DNA of 64,000 bases. Source: Arthrobacter sp. B6 (GTDB lineage Bacteria > Actinomycetota > Actinomycetes > Actinomycetales > Micrococcaceae). Below, one piece after another: positions 49,048-57,856 of this stretch; within the stretch, counting starts at the first letter, position 1, and the number at the start of each line of letters is the position of its first letter. A program made the translations under genes and the position numbers. Under the pieces are notes generated by a model. The model saw only the letters and a list, made by a program, of their open reading frames with translations, was not told the origin of the DNA and searched no databases. The stretch spans positions 1,586,870 to 1,650,869 of the forward strand of contig NZ_KV467168.1 in NCBI RefSeq assembly GCF_001663775.1. The letters are read 5' to 3'.

Positions 49048-49608
49048 GTGCGTTTCACTGCGATGAACCGGGCCCAGCGCGGCAAACTGGCACTGGCGGC
49101 AGCAGCCCTGGGCCTCAGCCTGGTGACCGTGACCGGCTGCGGCTACATCACCCCCCAGCAGACTTCGCACCAATACGCCGCGTCGGATGGCGTCCTCGCG
49201 GACCTGGGCCCCCTGCAGCTGCGGAACTTCCTGATCGTTTCCGCCGGCGAAGACCGGCCGGGCCGCCTGCTCGGCGCGGTGTACAACTCCTCGTCGCAGG
49301 ACGTGAAGCTGACGGTCAACGGAGCCGAAGGCTCGCAGACGCAGGTGTCCGTGAAGGCAAACTCCTACACGCTGCTCAACGACTCCACCGACGAAGCGAT
49401 CCTCAGCACCAGCGGTGGAATTCCCGGTTCCCTGGTGCCGGTCAAGATCACCGAAAGCGGCACCAACGTAACAAAGAGCATCGACGTTCCCGTACTGGAT
49501 GCAACCCTGGAAGAGTACAAAAAGTACGTACCGGGTGGCGGCGAACCGGCCGGAACCAGCTCACCGAAGCCTTCGCCGTCGACGTCCTCTGCCGCGGCAG
49601 CGCACTAG
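49048..49608 (+). CDS. Putative lipoprotein of unknown function
   Basis: A 186-residue exported protein. A signal peptide (residues 1-31) ends in the lipobox VTGC, so Cys31 should be lipidated. The mature part is a beta-rich domain (LGPLQLRNFLIVSAGED, LLGAVYNSSSQDVKLTV) of the kind seen in small actinobacterial DNA-adjacent or copper-chaperone-like lipoproteins, but I cannot name the family. The tail is Pro/Ser-rich. GTG 49048 has GAGGAG 8 bases upstream; ATG 49063 is an alternative. It converges on regX3, and its place near the phosphate regulators is the only functional clue. Confidence 0.82.
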   Translation: MRFTAMNRAQRGKLALAAAALGLSLVTVTGCGYITPQQTSHQYAASDGVLADLGPLQLRNFLIVSAGEDRPGRLLGAVYNSSSQDVKLTVNGAEGSQTQVSVKANSYTLLNDSTDEAILSTSGGIPGSLVPVKITESGTNVTKSIDVPVLDATLEEYKKYVPGGGEPAGTSSPKPSPSTSSAAAAH

Positions 49609-49642
49609 GCGCCCACTAGGCCCTTCCGGGGCCGGAACACGA

Positions 49643-49684
49643 TGCAGAAGGAGGGGCTCCCCGTGGGGAGCCCCTCCTTCTGCA
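49643..49684. terminator. Bidirectional terminator between lipoprotein and regX3
   Basis: Arms of 19 bases (TGCAGAAGGAGGGGCTCCC and its complement) around a 4-base loop lie between two converging genes. Confidence 0.85.
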
Positions 49685-49723
49685 GACCGCGCTTAGCCGA
49701 CTTGTACTGGCCGGCTAACCGGT

Positions 49724-50404
49724 TCAGGGTTCAAACTTGTAGCCGAGGCCCCGTACCGTCACCAGGAACCGTGGCGTCGACGGGTCCGGCTCAATTTTGC
49801 TCCGCAGCCGCTTGACGTGGACGTCAAGGGTCTTCGTGTCACCTACGTAGTCGGAACCCCAGACCCGGTCGATGAGCTGACCACGCGTCAGCACCCGCCC
49901 GGAGTTCCGGAGCAGCATCTCCAGCAGCTCAAATTCCTTGAGCGGCAGCAGTACCTGCTCGCCGCCCACACTGACGACGTGCCGCTCAATATCCATCCGG
50001 ACGGGTCCTGCCTGCACCGTGGATGAGATCAGTTCTTCCGGTTCGCCCTGGCGGCGGAGCACCGCCCGTACCCTGGCCACGAGTTCGCGCGAGGAATACG
50101 GCTTGGTTACGTAGTCGTCGGCGCCGAGCTCCAGGCCCACCACTTTGTCGATCTCGGAATCCTTGGCGGTCAGCATGATGACCGGGACACCGGACCGCTG
50201 CCGGAGCTGGCGGCACACTTCTGTCCCGGACAGCCCCGGGAGCTGAAGGTCCAGCAAGACCAGGTCGGCGCCGTTGCGGTCGAATTCGGTGATGGCGTCA
50301 GGTCCGTTATCCACGACCTCCACTTCGAACCCTTCTTTGCCCAGCAAATAGGACAACGGGTCGCTGAACGACTCTTCGTCCTCAACTATCAAGATCCTGC
50401 TCAA
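49724..50404 (-). CDS. regX3: Response regulator of the SenX3-RegX3 phosphate system
   Basis: A 226-residue OmpR/PhoB-type response regulator. The receiver domain has the acidic pocket VEDEE, the phosphorylated Asp in LVLLDLQLPG (residue 52), and LTAKDSE and TKPYSSRELVARV. The winged-helix domain has FELLEMLLRNSGRVLTR and DVHVKRLRSKIE. The start is a TTG at 50404 whose TTGA overlaps the senX3 stop; it gives the conserved N-terminus MSRILIVEDEE. RegX3 activates phosphate-starvation genes. The phased GTTCA repeats at 51706-51743 are a likely target. Confidence 0.95.
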   Translation of the reverse strand: MSRILIVEDEESFSDPLSYLLGKEGFEVEVVDNGPDAITEFDRNGADLVLLDLQLPGLSGTEVCRQLRQRSGVPVIMLTAKDSEIDKVVGLELGADDYVTKPYSSRELVARVRAVLRRQGEPEELISSTVQAGPVRMDIERHVVSVGGEQVLLPLKEFELLEMLLRNSGRVLTRGQLIDRVWGSDYVGDTKTLDVHVKRLRSKIEPDPSTPRFLVTVRGLGYKFEP

Positions 50405-51645
50405 GCGCTAGCTCCTTGTTCGTGTGCGCCGGCGGCGCGGGATTCATGGCTGTGCTGGGCGGCGTGGTGCCGCGACCGTGCGGCCTGCGGACCGGAGGCA
50501 GGTTCTTCCTCGACGTCCTGCCCCTCCATCTCCGGCAACCGCAGCGTGAACGTCGAGCCTTGGCCGGGCTGCGACCACAAGGTCACCTCGCCGCCGTGGT
50601 TGGAGACAACATGCTTGACGATGCTCAGTCCAAGGCCTGTTCCGCCCGTGTGCCGGGAACGTGCCGCGTCCACGCGGTAAAAACGCTCAAACACGCGCTC
50701 CTGGTCCTCCGGGGACAGTCCTTCGCCCTGGTCGGTGACCGAAATGGCGATAAGCCCTTCCTTGGCCCGGACTCCTACGCCCACACGGGTGTTCTCCGGC
50801 GAGTACCGGATGGCGTTGTCGATCAGGTTGCGCAGCGCCGTGACCAGCAGGTCAGGGTCGCCGTGGACCATGCCGTCCACGTGCCCGCCCACAACGATCT
50901 TGATGTTCTTGCTTTCGGCTGGCAGCTGGGACCGGTCAACTGCCTCGTGGATCACCGCATTGATATCCACGGGCCTGCCCTGCTGCGCCACGCTGGCCCC
51001 CTGCAGGCGGGACAGCTCAATGATGTCCTGGACCAGTGCGGCCAGGCGGCCGGACTCCTTGTGCATGCGCTTGGCAAACCGGCGCACGGCCTCCTCATCG
51101 TCAGCCGAGGACTCGATCGCTTCGGCAAGGAGGGAGATGGCCCCCACGGGAGTCTTCAGTTCATGGGATACGTTGGCCACGAAATCGTTCCGGATCTCTT
51201 CGGTCCGAGTGATCTCCGTGCGGTCATCGGCCAGCAGGAGAATATATTCCTCACCGAGCATGGCCGCACGCACTTGCACAACGATGGTCCCTTGCCCGAG
51301 CGGGCCACGGGGCAGCTCCAACTGCTTTTCGATGATTACACCGTCGCGGCGCACACCCGCCGTCATGTCCAGCAGTTGCTTGTGGACCACTGTGTGGCCA
51401 CGTACCAGGCCGTAGGCGTAGGCCGCAGGGCTTGCCCTCACCACGCCGTCCACCGCATCCACCACCACAAAGGCACGTCCGACGACGGCGAGCACCTCCG
51501 CGGCGCCCGCAGGCAGGGCGAGTTCATCGAAGTCGAAGTCCACCAGCTGACGCTGCTTTTCGCTGACCCTGAAGGCGAGCACGCCGAAGGTGCCGAACGA
51601 CAGGCCGATGAGGCCTGCAATGACACCGATGAGCATAGGATCCAC
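50401..51645 (-). CDS. senX3: Sensor histidine kinase SenX3
   Basis: A 414-residue membrane-associated histidine kinase. One N-terminal membrane helix (residues 4-25) is followed by a PAS-like region (about 45-145), the phosphoacceptor His in FVANVSHELKTPVGAISLL, and the ATPase domain with N-box ALRNLIDNAIRYSPENT and G-boxes DQGEGLSPED and GGTGLGLSIVKHVV. The C-terminal tail of about 40 residues is Arg/His/Ala-rich. It lies directly upstream of regX3 with overlapping stop and start codons and is divergent from phoU, as in mycobacteria, where SenX3 activity is linked to the phosphate transporter through PhoU. Confidence 0.95.
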   Translation of the reverse strand: MDPMLIGVIAGLIGLSFGTFGVLAFRVSEKQRQLVDFDFDELALPAGAAEVLAVVGRAFVVVDAVDGVVRASPAAYAYGLVRGHTVVHKQLLDMTAGVRRDGVIIEKQLELPRGPLGQGTIVVQVRAAMLGEEYILLLADDRTEITRTEEIRNDFVANVSHELKTPVGAISLLAEAIESSADDEEAVRRFAKRMHKESGRLAALVQDIIELSRLQGASVAQQGRPVDINAVIHEAVDRSQLPAESKNIKIVVGGHVDGMVHGDPDLLVTALRNLIDNAIRYSPENTRVGVGVRAKEGLIAISVTDQGEGLSPEDQERVFERFYRVDAARSRHTGGTGLGLSIVKHVVSNHGGEVTLWSQPGQGSTFTLRLPEMEGQDVEEEPASGPQAARSRHHAAQHSHESRAAGAHEQGASA

Positions 51646-51705
51646 GTTCCCAGCTTATGCTGTGGGAAACGCGGCATTGCCGCATCAGGCCCTCCTGAGG
51701 AGACG

Positions 51706-51749
51706 GTTCAACTAACGTTCATCTTGCGAGTGGCAATCGTTCACCAGCT
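51706..51749. promoter_or_regulatory. PHO-box-like phased direct repeats
   Basis: GTTCA occurs at 51706, 51717 and 51739; the slot at 51728 holds GAGTG. The spacing is 11, 11 and 11 bases, the period of PhoP/RegX3 PHO boxes (GTTCAYC units with 4-base spacers). It lies 60 bases upstream of senX3 and about 100 bases before phoU, so it can serve both directions. Confidence 0.75.
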
Positions 51750-51841
51750 GCTGGCAGAGTATGGAGTTGGACTGCCGAACGGCGACACGAATTGCCGCCG
51801 GCGGACAAGGCCGGCGGGAGTTCCAAGGAAAGGACGCCAAC

Positions 51842-52504
51842 GTGCGTAAGGTTTTTCAGGAAGAACTTGCCCAGGTCGGTGAGCAGCTCGTGGAGATCTC
51901 ACAGCTGGTCAGCGAAGCGATCGGAAAGGCAACGACGTCCTTCCAGGTGGCGGATGTGGATTTGGCCCAGGATGTGATCGCCGCCGACGCCCGCATCGAT
52001 TTCCTTCAAAACAGCCTCGATGAGCGCGCCATCGACATCCTGGCCCTGCAGGGGCCGGTCGCCAGCGACCTCCGCATGCTGGTGGGCTCGCTTCGCATGA
52101 GTGCGTCCCTGGAACGGATGGGCGACCTCGCCCGCCACATTGCACAGCTGGCGCGGCTGCGCTTCCCCTCCACGGTGATCCCGGCCTCGATGACGGATAC
52201 CTTCAAGGAGTTGGCCGAGCTGGACCAACTGATCGCGGCCAAGCTGACGGTATTGCTGGAAACCCGCAACCTTGAAGTCGCCCGGGACATCCTGAAGGCG
52301 AACAGTGCCATCAATGACCTGCACCTGAGCGTGTTCAAAGCGATCGCCAGCCCCGACTGGCAGGAAACCCCCGCCACCACAGTGGACGTGGCCCTGGCGA
52401 GCCGGTACTTCGAGCGCTTCGCGGACCACGGCGTTTCCGTGGCCCAGAAGGTTACTTACCTCGTGACGGGTGCCTGGCAGCCCAACGGCACAGAGCACAG
52501 CTGA
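51842..52504 (+). CDS. phoU: Phosphate signalling complex protein PhoU
   Basis: A 220-residue all-helical PhoU protein with two repeats of the PhoU domain. Visible are EELAQVGEQLVEISQLV, LASDLRMLVG-like VASDLRMLVGSLRMSASLERMGDLA, and the second-domain counterpart ASRYFERFADHGVSVAQKV. The metal-binding E-x3-D pattern is present in both. PhoU dampens phosphate-starvation signalling between the Pst transporter and the sensor kinase. GTG 51842 is chosen with AAGGAAAGGA upstream. It is divergent from senX3-regX3, sharing the PHO-box region. Confidence 0.95.
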   Translation: MRKVFQEELAQVGEQLVEISQLVSEAIGKATTSFQVADVDLAQDVIAADARIDFLQNSLDERAIDILALQGPVASDLRMLVGSLRMSASLERMGDLARHIAQLARLRFPSTVIPASMTDTFKELAELDQLIAAKLTVLLETRNLEVARDILKANSAINDLHLSVFKAIASPDWQETPATTVDVALASRYFERFADHGVSVAQKVTYLVTGAWQPNGTEHS

Positions 52505-52508
52505 CACG

Positions 52509-52577
52509 TTGGAGTTTTTGTCCAGATACAGACACTTTCGAGGGGATTAGCGCGCTTTATCTGGACAAAAACTCCAA
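52509..52577. repeat. 20-bp perfect inverted repeat element
   Basis: TTGGAGTTTTTGTCCAGATA at 52509-52528 is repeated in inverse at 52558-52577, with 29 bases between. It starts 4 bases after the phoU stop. The arms are AT-rich for this genome. A separate GC-rich terminator follows directly, so this element is not needed as a terminator and may be a dispersed repeat. Confidence 0.8.
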
Positions 52578-52581
52578 TACG

Positions 52582-52623
52582 AACGACGGGCCGGTCACCT
52601 CAGGTGACCGGCCCGCCGTCGTT
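52582..52623. terminator. Terminator between phoU and gpmA
   Basis: GGCCGGTCACCT and AGGTGACCGGCC pair around a short centre, with outer AACGACGG/CCGTCGTT arms. It lies between converging genes 16 bases from the gpmA stop. Confidence 0.8.
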
Positions 52624-52639
52624 AACTGCTCAGTACGCC

Positions 52640-53386
52640 CTATTTCTTGCCCTGATTGGCTACCGCGAGGATGGCTTCGGCAGCGGCGTCGGGATCCAGG
52701 TAGGTGCCGCCCCGCTTGATCGGCTGGAAGTCTTCGTCCAGGTCGTAGACCAGCGGGATGCCCGTGGGGATGTTCAGGCTGGCGATGGCTTCGTCGCTGA
52801 TGCCGTCAAGGTGCTTGACGAGGGCGCGCAGCGAGTTGCCGTGGGCGGTGACGAGGACCGTTTTGCCGGCCTTGAGGTCTTCCTTGATGTCCGACTCCCA
52901 GTACGGCAGGAAGCGGACCAGGACGTCCTTCAGGCACTCCGTGCGCGGGAGGGCGGCACCGAGGTTGGCGTAGCGGGGGTCGTGTGCCTGGGAGAACTCG
53001 CTGTTGTCGTCCAGGGGCGGCGGCGGGGTGTCATAGGACCGGCGCCATTCCATGAACTGCTCCTCGCCGTATTCGGCCAGGGTCTGTGCTTTGTCCTTGC
53101 CCTGCAGTGCGCCGTAGTGGCGTTCGTTCAGGCGCCAGTCGCGCTTGACGGGAATCCAGCCGCGGTCGGCTTTGTCCAGGGCGATGTTGGCCGTGTTGAT
53201 GGCGCGCTTCAGGAGCGAGGTGTAAAGGATGTCAGGAAGCAGGTCGTGCTCCACCAGAAGCTCACCGCCGCGCGCTGCCTCCTCGCGGCCCTGGTCGTTA
53301 AGGTCAACGTCCACCCAGCCGGTGAACAGGTTCTTGGCGTTCCATTCGCTGTGGCCGTGGCGCAGCAGAATCAGCTTGTAAGTCAT
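52640..53386 (-). CDS. gpmA: 2,3-bisphosphoglycerate-dependent phosphoglycerate mutase
   Basis: A 248-residue glycolytic mutase interconverting 3- and 2-phosphoglycerate. The phosphorylated His lies in [12 protein letters not shown] near the N-terminus. [11 protein letters not shown] and [17 protein letters not shown] carry the other catalytic residues. Length is that of the E. coli GpmA class. ATG 53386 ([11 protein letters not shown]) was chosen, with AGGA upstream; a longer in-frame start lacks support. Confidence 0.97.
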   Translation of the reverse strand: MTYKLILLRHGHSEWNAKNLFTGWVDVDLNDQGREEAARGGELLVEHDLLPDILYTSLLKRAINTANIALDKADRGWIPVKRDWRLNERHYGALQGKDKAQTLAEYGEEQFMEWRRSYDTPPPPLDDNSEFSQAHDPRYANLGAALPRTECLKDVLVRFLPYWESDIKEDLKAGKTVLVTAHGNSLRALVKHLDGISDEAIASLNIPTGIPLVYDLDEDFQPIKRGGTYLDPDAAAEAILAVANQGKK

Positions 53387-53475
53387 GATTTTTATCCTAG
53401 CTGAGCGCCGCAGGCGCACGCCCAGCGTTACAGCGCGGGGTCACGTGGAGGCGCCACGTTGGATAGGGTTGGGCC

Positions 53476-54309
53476 GTGGTTCAAAAAGCTGAACGGGTGG
53501 ACGCGCAGATGTCCGGCAGGAACAGGACCCGCAAACCGGTGGGGAACATTACCCGCGGCACCACCAACCCCAACCGCATGCGGCGCGTGGACCGGTGGCT
53601 TACAGGCCCCCAGGCGTGGCGCCTGCGCAAGGCGGAGGATCCCCTGGTTGTCGACCTGGGCTACGGGGCAACGCCCGCCACCGCCGTCGAACTTTTTGAA
53701 CGTCTGCGCATGGTCCGCCCGGACGTCCGTGTGTGCGGGATCGAGATCGAACCTGAGCGGGTCCGCGTCGCCAGGGAATTGGAAGAGCCCGGGCTGAGCT
53801 TCCAGGTTGGGGGCTTCGAGCTGCCCGTGCCCGGGCGTCCGGTCCTGGTCCGCGCCTTCAACGTGTTGCGCCAATATGAGGAAGCGGACGTGGAAGGGAT
53901 CTGGCGGCTGGTCCAGGGCCGCCTCTCCCCCGGCGGTCTGTTCATCGACGGCACCTGCGACGAGATCGGCCGGCGTGTGACCTGGATTGCACTCGACAGC
54001 GAACGGCCTCTGTCCTTAAGCCTGTCCGTACGGTTCGGAAGTTTTGAGCTGCCGTCGGAGACTGCGGAACGGCTGCCCAAGGCGCTGATCCACCGCAATG
54101 TTCCCGGCGAACGGATCCACAGCCTCATGGCGGCGATGGACCGGGCATGGCTGGAATCGGCGCCGCTGGCGTCGTTCGGAAACCGTCAGCGGTGGCACGC
54201 GATGTGCACGGCACTGCTCGACGGCGGCTGGCCCGTCCACGATGGTCCGTCACGGTGGCGCCTGGGCGAACTCACGGTGGGCTGGGACTCAGTGGCACCG
54301 TCAGTTTAG
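53476..54309 (+). CDS. Class I SAM-dependent methyltransferase
   Basis: A 277-residue protein with a Rossmann methyltransferase core. Motif I is VVDLGYGATPATAVELFERL near residue 58, followed by CGIEIEPERVRVAREL (acidic end of beta-2). A basic N-terminus of about 45 residues precedes it. The substrate is not evident. The GTG at 53476 follows TAGGGT (53464-53469) by 6 bases with no Shine-Dalgarno, so the message is probably leaderless. It is divergent from gpmA. An ATG at 53509 is an alternative start. Confidence 0.85.
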   Translation: MVQKAERVDAQMSGRNRTRKPVGNITRGTTNPNRMRRVDRWLTGPQAWRLRKAEDPLVVDLGYGATPATAVELFERLRMVRPDVRVCGIEIEPERVRVARELEEPGLSFQVGGFELPVPGRPVLVRAFNVLRQYEEADVEGIWRLVQGRLSPGGLFIDGTCDEIGRRVTWIALDSERPLSLSLSVRFGSFELPSETAERLPKALIHRNVPGERIHSLMAAMDRAWLESAPLASFGNRQRWHAMCTALLDGGWPVHDGPSRWRLGELTVGWDSVAPSV

Positions 54310-54368
54310 GCGGGCCTACCGGAAGGTCCCCTGAGCGGTGTTTGTGGGTAAGGGAGCCGGTACGGATG

Positions 54369-54722
54369 TCACCAGGGCCCGTAGGGACCCGTGTTGCGGC
54401 TTCCTCCGCGTCCGGCGTCCTTTACTGCCGGCCGCACGTCAGCGAGGTAGATGGAGGCTGCCACCACGGCGGCGAGTCCGAAAAGGCCCAGCGTGCCGAA
54501 AAGGCCGCCGCCGCTGCCGAACAGCGACATAACGCCGATCAGCGTGGCGCCGCCGGTGAGCGCCAGCCAGAAGGTCTTGGTCCTCTTGCCGGTGGCCTCA
54601 AAGGCGTTGGCCGGATGCCGGGCACAGTCAGCCAGGGCCCACAGCTCAAGACCCAGCGCCACCACGGCAAGGACAAAGAACACTGCCCGCTCTACATAAA
54701 AAATCATCACTTGACCGTCCAC
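54369..54722 (-). CDS. DUF2516 family membrane protein
   Basis: A 117-residue protein with two or three membrane helices: residues about 6-28 (VERAVFFVLAVVALGLEL), 50-66 and 72-92. The charged segment ALADCARHPANAFEATGKRTKTFWL between them matches the DUF2516 family of actinobacteria. No function is known. I favour GTG 54722 because TAGGCT (54734-54729) ends 6 bases upstream; ATG 54725 and ATG 54707 are also possible. That TAGGCT includes the stop codon of the upstream PLP-enzyme gene. Confidence 0.85.
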   Translation of the reverse strand: MDGQVMIFYVERAVFFVLAVVALGLELWALADCARHPANAFEATGKRTKTFWLALTGGATLIGVMSLFGSGGGLFGTLGLFGLAAVVAASIYLADVRPAVKDAGRGGSRNTGPYGPW

Positions 54723-54731
54723 CATCCCAGC

Positions 54732-55922
54732 CTAGCCGTCCAGTGTGTCGAGCGCTTGCTTCAAATCGGCCCAGAGGTCCTCAACATTTTCGATTCCGAC
54801 GCTGAGGCGCACCAGGTTCTCCGGGACGCTGAGCGGTTCGGCGGTGTGGCGGCGGCGGCGTTCGATCAAGGATTCCACGCCGCCCAGGGACGTCGCAGGC
54901 AGCCATAGCTGCAGCGCGCGGACGAGCTTATCCGCGGCGTCTGGGCCGCTAAGGTCACCCGCCGGCGCAACCTGGATGCAGACGATCGATCCGAAGCCCT
55001 TCATTTGTGCCTTCGCCCGCTGGTGGCCGGGGTCGTTGGCAAGCCCGGGGAAATTGATGCCCTCGATCCGGGGGTGGGTGCCCAGCCGTTCGGCAAGGAC
55101 CGTCGCGGAATCCTGCGAGCGTTGGATGCGCAGGGCCAGGGTCCGCAGTCCGCGCAGCGCGAGCCAGGCTTCAAACGGCCCGGCAATTGCACCGTGGATG
55201 GTCCGGTGGTGCAACAGTGCGGCGCGGATGTCCGGGTTTGGCGTCACCAGGGCACCCAGGACAACGTCGGAGTGACCGGCCAGGTACTTGGTCACCGAAT
55301 GGAGGACAACGTCTGAACCCAACGCCAGCGGCTGCTGCACCAAGGGAGTGGAGAAGGTGTTGTCGGTGACGACGATGGCCCCGACCTGATGAGCGGCCTC
55401 GGCGAGGGCAGGAATGTCGGCGATCCCGAGCATGGGATTGGTCGGGCTTTCCAGCCAGAGCATGCTGGCGGGCCTGGCGTCCGGGCCTGCGGGTGCTATC
55501 TGCTCCTTGACTGCTTCCGTGTCTGCAATGTCCACGGTCCGGAGTTCGAGGAAGCCCTTCTGGGCCAGCTCAGCGGCCATCACCAGGGAACCGGAGTAGC
55601 TGTGCGAGGGCATGACCAGCACACCGCCGGCAGGCACCAGGGACAGGGCGGAACTGACGGCCGCGAGTCCCGAAGCGTACAGCAGGCCTGGCAGTTCCGA
55701 TCCTTCAAGCTGGCCGAGGGCCTCCTCAAACGGGTCCCACGTGGGATTGGCGTACCTGCCGTAGCCGCGATCGCCGTCGCCCAGTGGCCCGGTGCCGAAG
55801 TAAGTCGAGGACAGCACGATAGGCGGGTTGACCGGTTCGTCCCGTTCGCGGGGCGGCCGGCCTGAAGCGACCACCAGTGTCTCTGCTGACAGGGAGGCGG
55901 CGTGCTGGGGGGTGAGACTCAT
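54732..55922 (-). CDS. Cys/Met metabolism PLP-dependent enzyme (cystathionine gamma-synthase-like)
   Basis: A 396-residue fold-type I transsulfuration enzyme. The PLP-binding elements are NPTWDPFEEALGQLEG, VMPSHSYSGS, WLESPTNPMLGIADI, VVTDNTFSTPLVQQPL and the Schiff-base lysine in VLHSVTKYLAGHSDVVLG. FGSIVCIQV and SLGGVESLIERRRRHT complete the family pattern. It could act as cystathionine gamma-synthase, gamma-lyase or a related sulfur enzyme, and sequence alone does not decide. ATG 55922 (MSLTPQHAA) is chosen; TACGCT (55934-55929) lies 6 bases upstream, consistent with a leaderless mRNA. Confidence 0.9.
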   Translation of the reverse strand: MSLTPQHAASLSAETLVVASGRPPRERDEPVNPPIVLSSTYFGTGPLGDGDRGYGRYANPTWDPFEEALGQLEGSELPGLLYASGLAAVSSALSLVPAGGVLVMPSHSYSGSLVMAAELAQKGFLELRTVDIADTEAVKEQIAPAGPDARPASMLWLESPTNPMLGIADIPALAEAAHQVGAIVVTDNTFSTPLVQQPLALGSDVVLHSVTKYLAGHSDVVLGALVTPNPDIRAALLHHRTIHGAIAGPFEAWLALRGLRTLALRIQRSQDSATVLAERLGTHPRIEGINFPGLANDPGHQRAKAQMKGFGSIVCIQVAPAGDLSGPDAADKLVRALQLWLPATSLGGVESLIERRRRHTAEPLSVPENLVRLSVGIENVEDLWADLKQALDTLDG

Positions 55923-56038
55923 GGGGCTAGCGTACTTTGGGGTGTCGCCTCTCCAGAAAGCCGTTACCTGCAAGTACCGTGCCGGCTGCGGATGGGCGTC
56001 CAGTCGGGGAATGTCAGTGGGGTCGGTAGGCTTGTTAA

Positions 56039-56695
56039 GTGACTATCCAGAGCCCCGGGCTATTTATCGCGTTTGAAGGCGGCGACGGCGCCGGCAAGTC
56101 CACGCAGGCGGCCCGGCTCGCCGAAGCCCTGGAATCCCGCGGCCTGAAAGTGCTGCGGACCCGCGAGCCTGGTGGTACGCCCATCGGCGAGAAGCTCCGC
56201 TCCCTGGTGCTGGACCACGGCAACGGCCACATCGATGCCCACACCGAGGCGCTCATCTTCGCAGCTTCACGCGCCGCCCACGCCGGCCAGGTCATTCGTC
56301 CCGCGCTGGAACGCGGCGACATTGTCCTCACTGACCGCTACATCGATTCCTCAGTGGCGTACCAGGGTGCCGGCCGTGCGCTTGGCACCGAGGCGGTCCT
56401 TTCGCTCAACGAATGGGCCACCGAGGGCCTCCAGCCTGACCTGACGGTCCTGCTGGATGTTGACCCCGCGGACGGCCGCCGCCGCCGCACCGCAGGGGAT
56501 GCTGCCGAGGACCGCCTGGAATCCGAGGCAGACGAATTCCATTCACTGATCAGGGAAGCGTTCCTCCAGCTCGCGGCGTCCCGCCCTGATGCCTACCTCG
56601 TCCTGCCCGCTCACCTGGCTGTGGCGGAGCTTGCCGCACGGATCCTGGCCCGCGTGGACGCGCTGCTCGCTTCCTCGGGCCGGGGAGCGGCATGA
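56039..56695 (+). CDS. tmk: Thymidylate kinase
   Basis: A 218-residue P-loop kinase phosphorylating dTMP to dTDP. The P-loop is FEGGDGAGKSTQA, the DRX region is LTDRYIDSSVAYQGAGR, TREPGGTPIGEKLR binds substrate, and the lid is DVDPADGRRRRT. The GTG at 56039 follows TAGGCT (56027-56032) by 6 bases without a Shine-Dalgarno, suggesting a leaderless message. It overlaps holB by 4 bases (ATGA), the common tmk-holB pairing. Confidence 0.96.
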   Translation: MTIQSPGLFIAFEGGDGAGKSTQAARLAEALESRGLKVLRTREPGGTPIGEKLRSLVLDHGNGHIDAHTEALIFAASRAAHAGQVIRPALERGDIVLTDRYIDSSVAYQGAGRALGTEAVLSLNEWATEGLQPDLTVLLDVDPADGRRRRTAGDAAEDRLESEADEFHSLIREAFLQLAASRPDAYLVLPAHLAVAELAARILARVDALLASSGRGAA

Positions 56696-57834
56696 CGGTC
56701 TGGGACGACCTCCAGGGCCAGCCCGCCGTCGTCGAACAGCTCCGGCAGGCATCCCTCGGCGACGGGCTGACCCACGCCTGGCTGTTCACTGGCCCGCCGG
56801 GCTCTGGGCGTTCCAATGCAGCCAAGGCGTTCGCCGCGGCCCTGAACTGCGACCAGGAGGACGTGACCCGCCGCGGCTGCGGAACATGTCCCGCCTGCCT
56901 GACCATCCTCGGCGAGACACACTCCGACGTGACGTTCGTCCGGACGGAGAAGGTCACCATCACCATTGACGAGGCACGGGAGCTCGTTTCAACAGCGGGG
57001 AACAGGCCGTCGTCAGGCCGTTGGCGGATCATCGTGGTGGAGGACGCGGACCGGATGGCCGAACGCACCACCAACGTGCTGCTGAAAGCCATCGAAGAAC
57101 CCACGCCGCGGACTATCTGGATGCTCTGTGCACCGTCGCCCGCGGACGTGTTGGTGACCATCCGCTCCCGCTGCCGCGCCGTGGCACTCCGCCTGCCCCC
57201 TGCCGCTGACGTGGCCGCCCTGCTGGTCAAGCGCGACGGCGTTGATCCGTCGCTCGCAGAACAGGCCGCCCGGGCGGCTCAAAGCCATGTTGGGATAGCC
57301 CGGCGTCTGGCCCGCGACCCCGAAGCCCGGCAGCGCCGGCTGGAAACGGTGAAGTTCCCGCTGGGGCTGCGCGGCGTCACCGCCGCTGTGATGATGGCCG
57401 AAAAGCTGGTGAAGATCGCCACGGCCGAGGCGAACAGCTCCAACGAAGAGCGGGACGCCGCCGAGAAGGCCGCACTGCTGGCAACATTGGGTGCGCCCGA
57501 ATCCGGGACCCTGCCGCCGGCCATGCGGAGCCAGGTGAAACAGCTCGAAGACGACCAGAAGCGGCGCGCCAAGCGGTCCATCACGGATTCCCTCGACCGG
57601 ACCCTGACTGACCTGCTGTCCTTCTACCGGGACGTATTGATTATCCAGCTCGGGAATGCTGTGGAGCTGGTGAACGTTGAGCTTAGGGGTGAACTGGAGG
57701 AGTTCGCCTCCCGGTCCACCCCGGAGACCACCCTCGCCCGCATGGATGCGATCAACAAAGCGCGGGAGCGCATCACCACCACCAACGTTGCACCGCTGTT
57801 GACCGTTGAGTCCATGGCAGCCAGCCTGATCTAG
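56692..57834 (+). CDS. holB: DNA polymerase III delta' subunit
   Basis: A 380-residue clamp-loader subunit of the AAA+ family. The P-loop is the altered form TGPPGSGRSNAAKAFAA, a zinc-binding cluster is seen in GCGTCPACLTIL with an upstream Cys, and EDADRMAERTTNVLLKAIEEP and the SRC motif TIRSRCRAVALR follow. It helps load the sliding clamp at the replication fork. Its ATG overlaps the tmk stop. It is longer than E. coli HolB, as usual for actinobacteria. Confidence 0.95.
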   Translation: MTVWDDLQGQPAVVEQLRQASLGDGLTHAWLFTGPPGSGRSNAAKAFAAALNCDQEDVTRRGCGTCPACLTILGETHSDVTFVRTEKVTITIDEARELVSTAGNRPSSGRWRIIVVEDADRMAERTTNVLLKAIEEPTPRTIWMLCAPSPADVLVTIRSRCRAVALRLPPAADVAALLVKRDGVDPSLAEQAARAAQSHVGIARRLARDPEARQRRLETVKFPLGLRGVTAAVMMAEKLVKIATAEANSSNEERDAAEKAALLATLGAPESGTLPPAMRSQVKQLEDDQKRRAKRSITDSLDRTLTDLLSFYRDVLIIQLGNAVELVNVELRGELEEFASRSTPETTLARMDAINKARERITTTNVAPLLTVESMAASLI

Positions 57835-57856
57835 CCCCTTACAAGGAGACCTCTCG

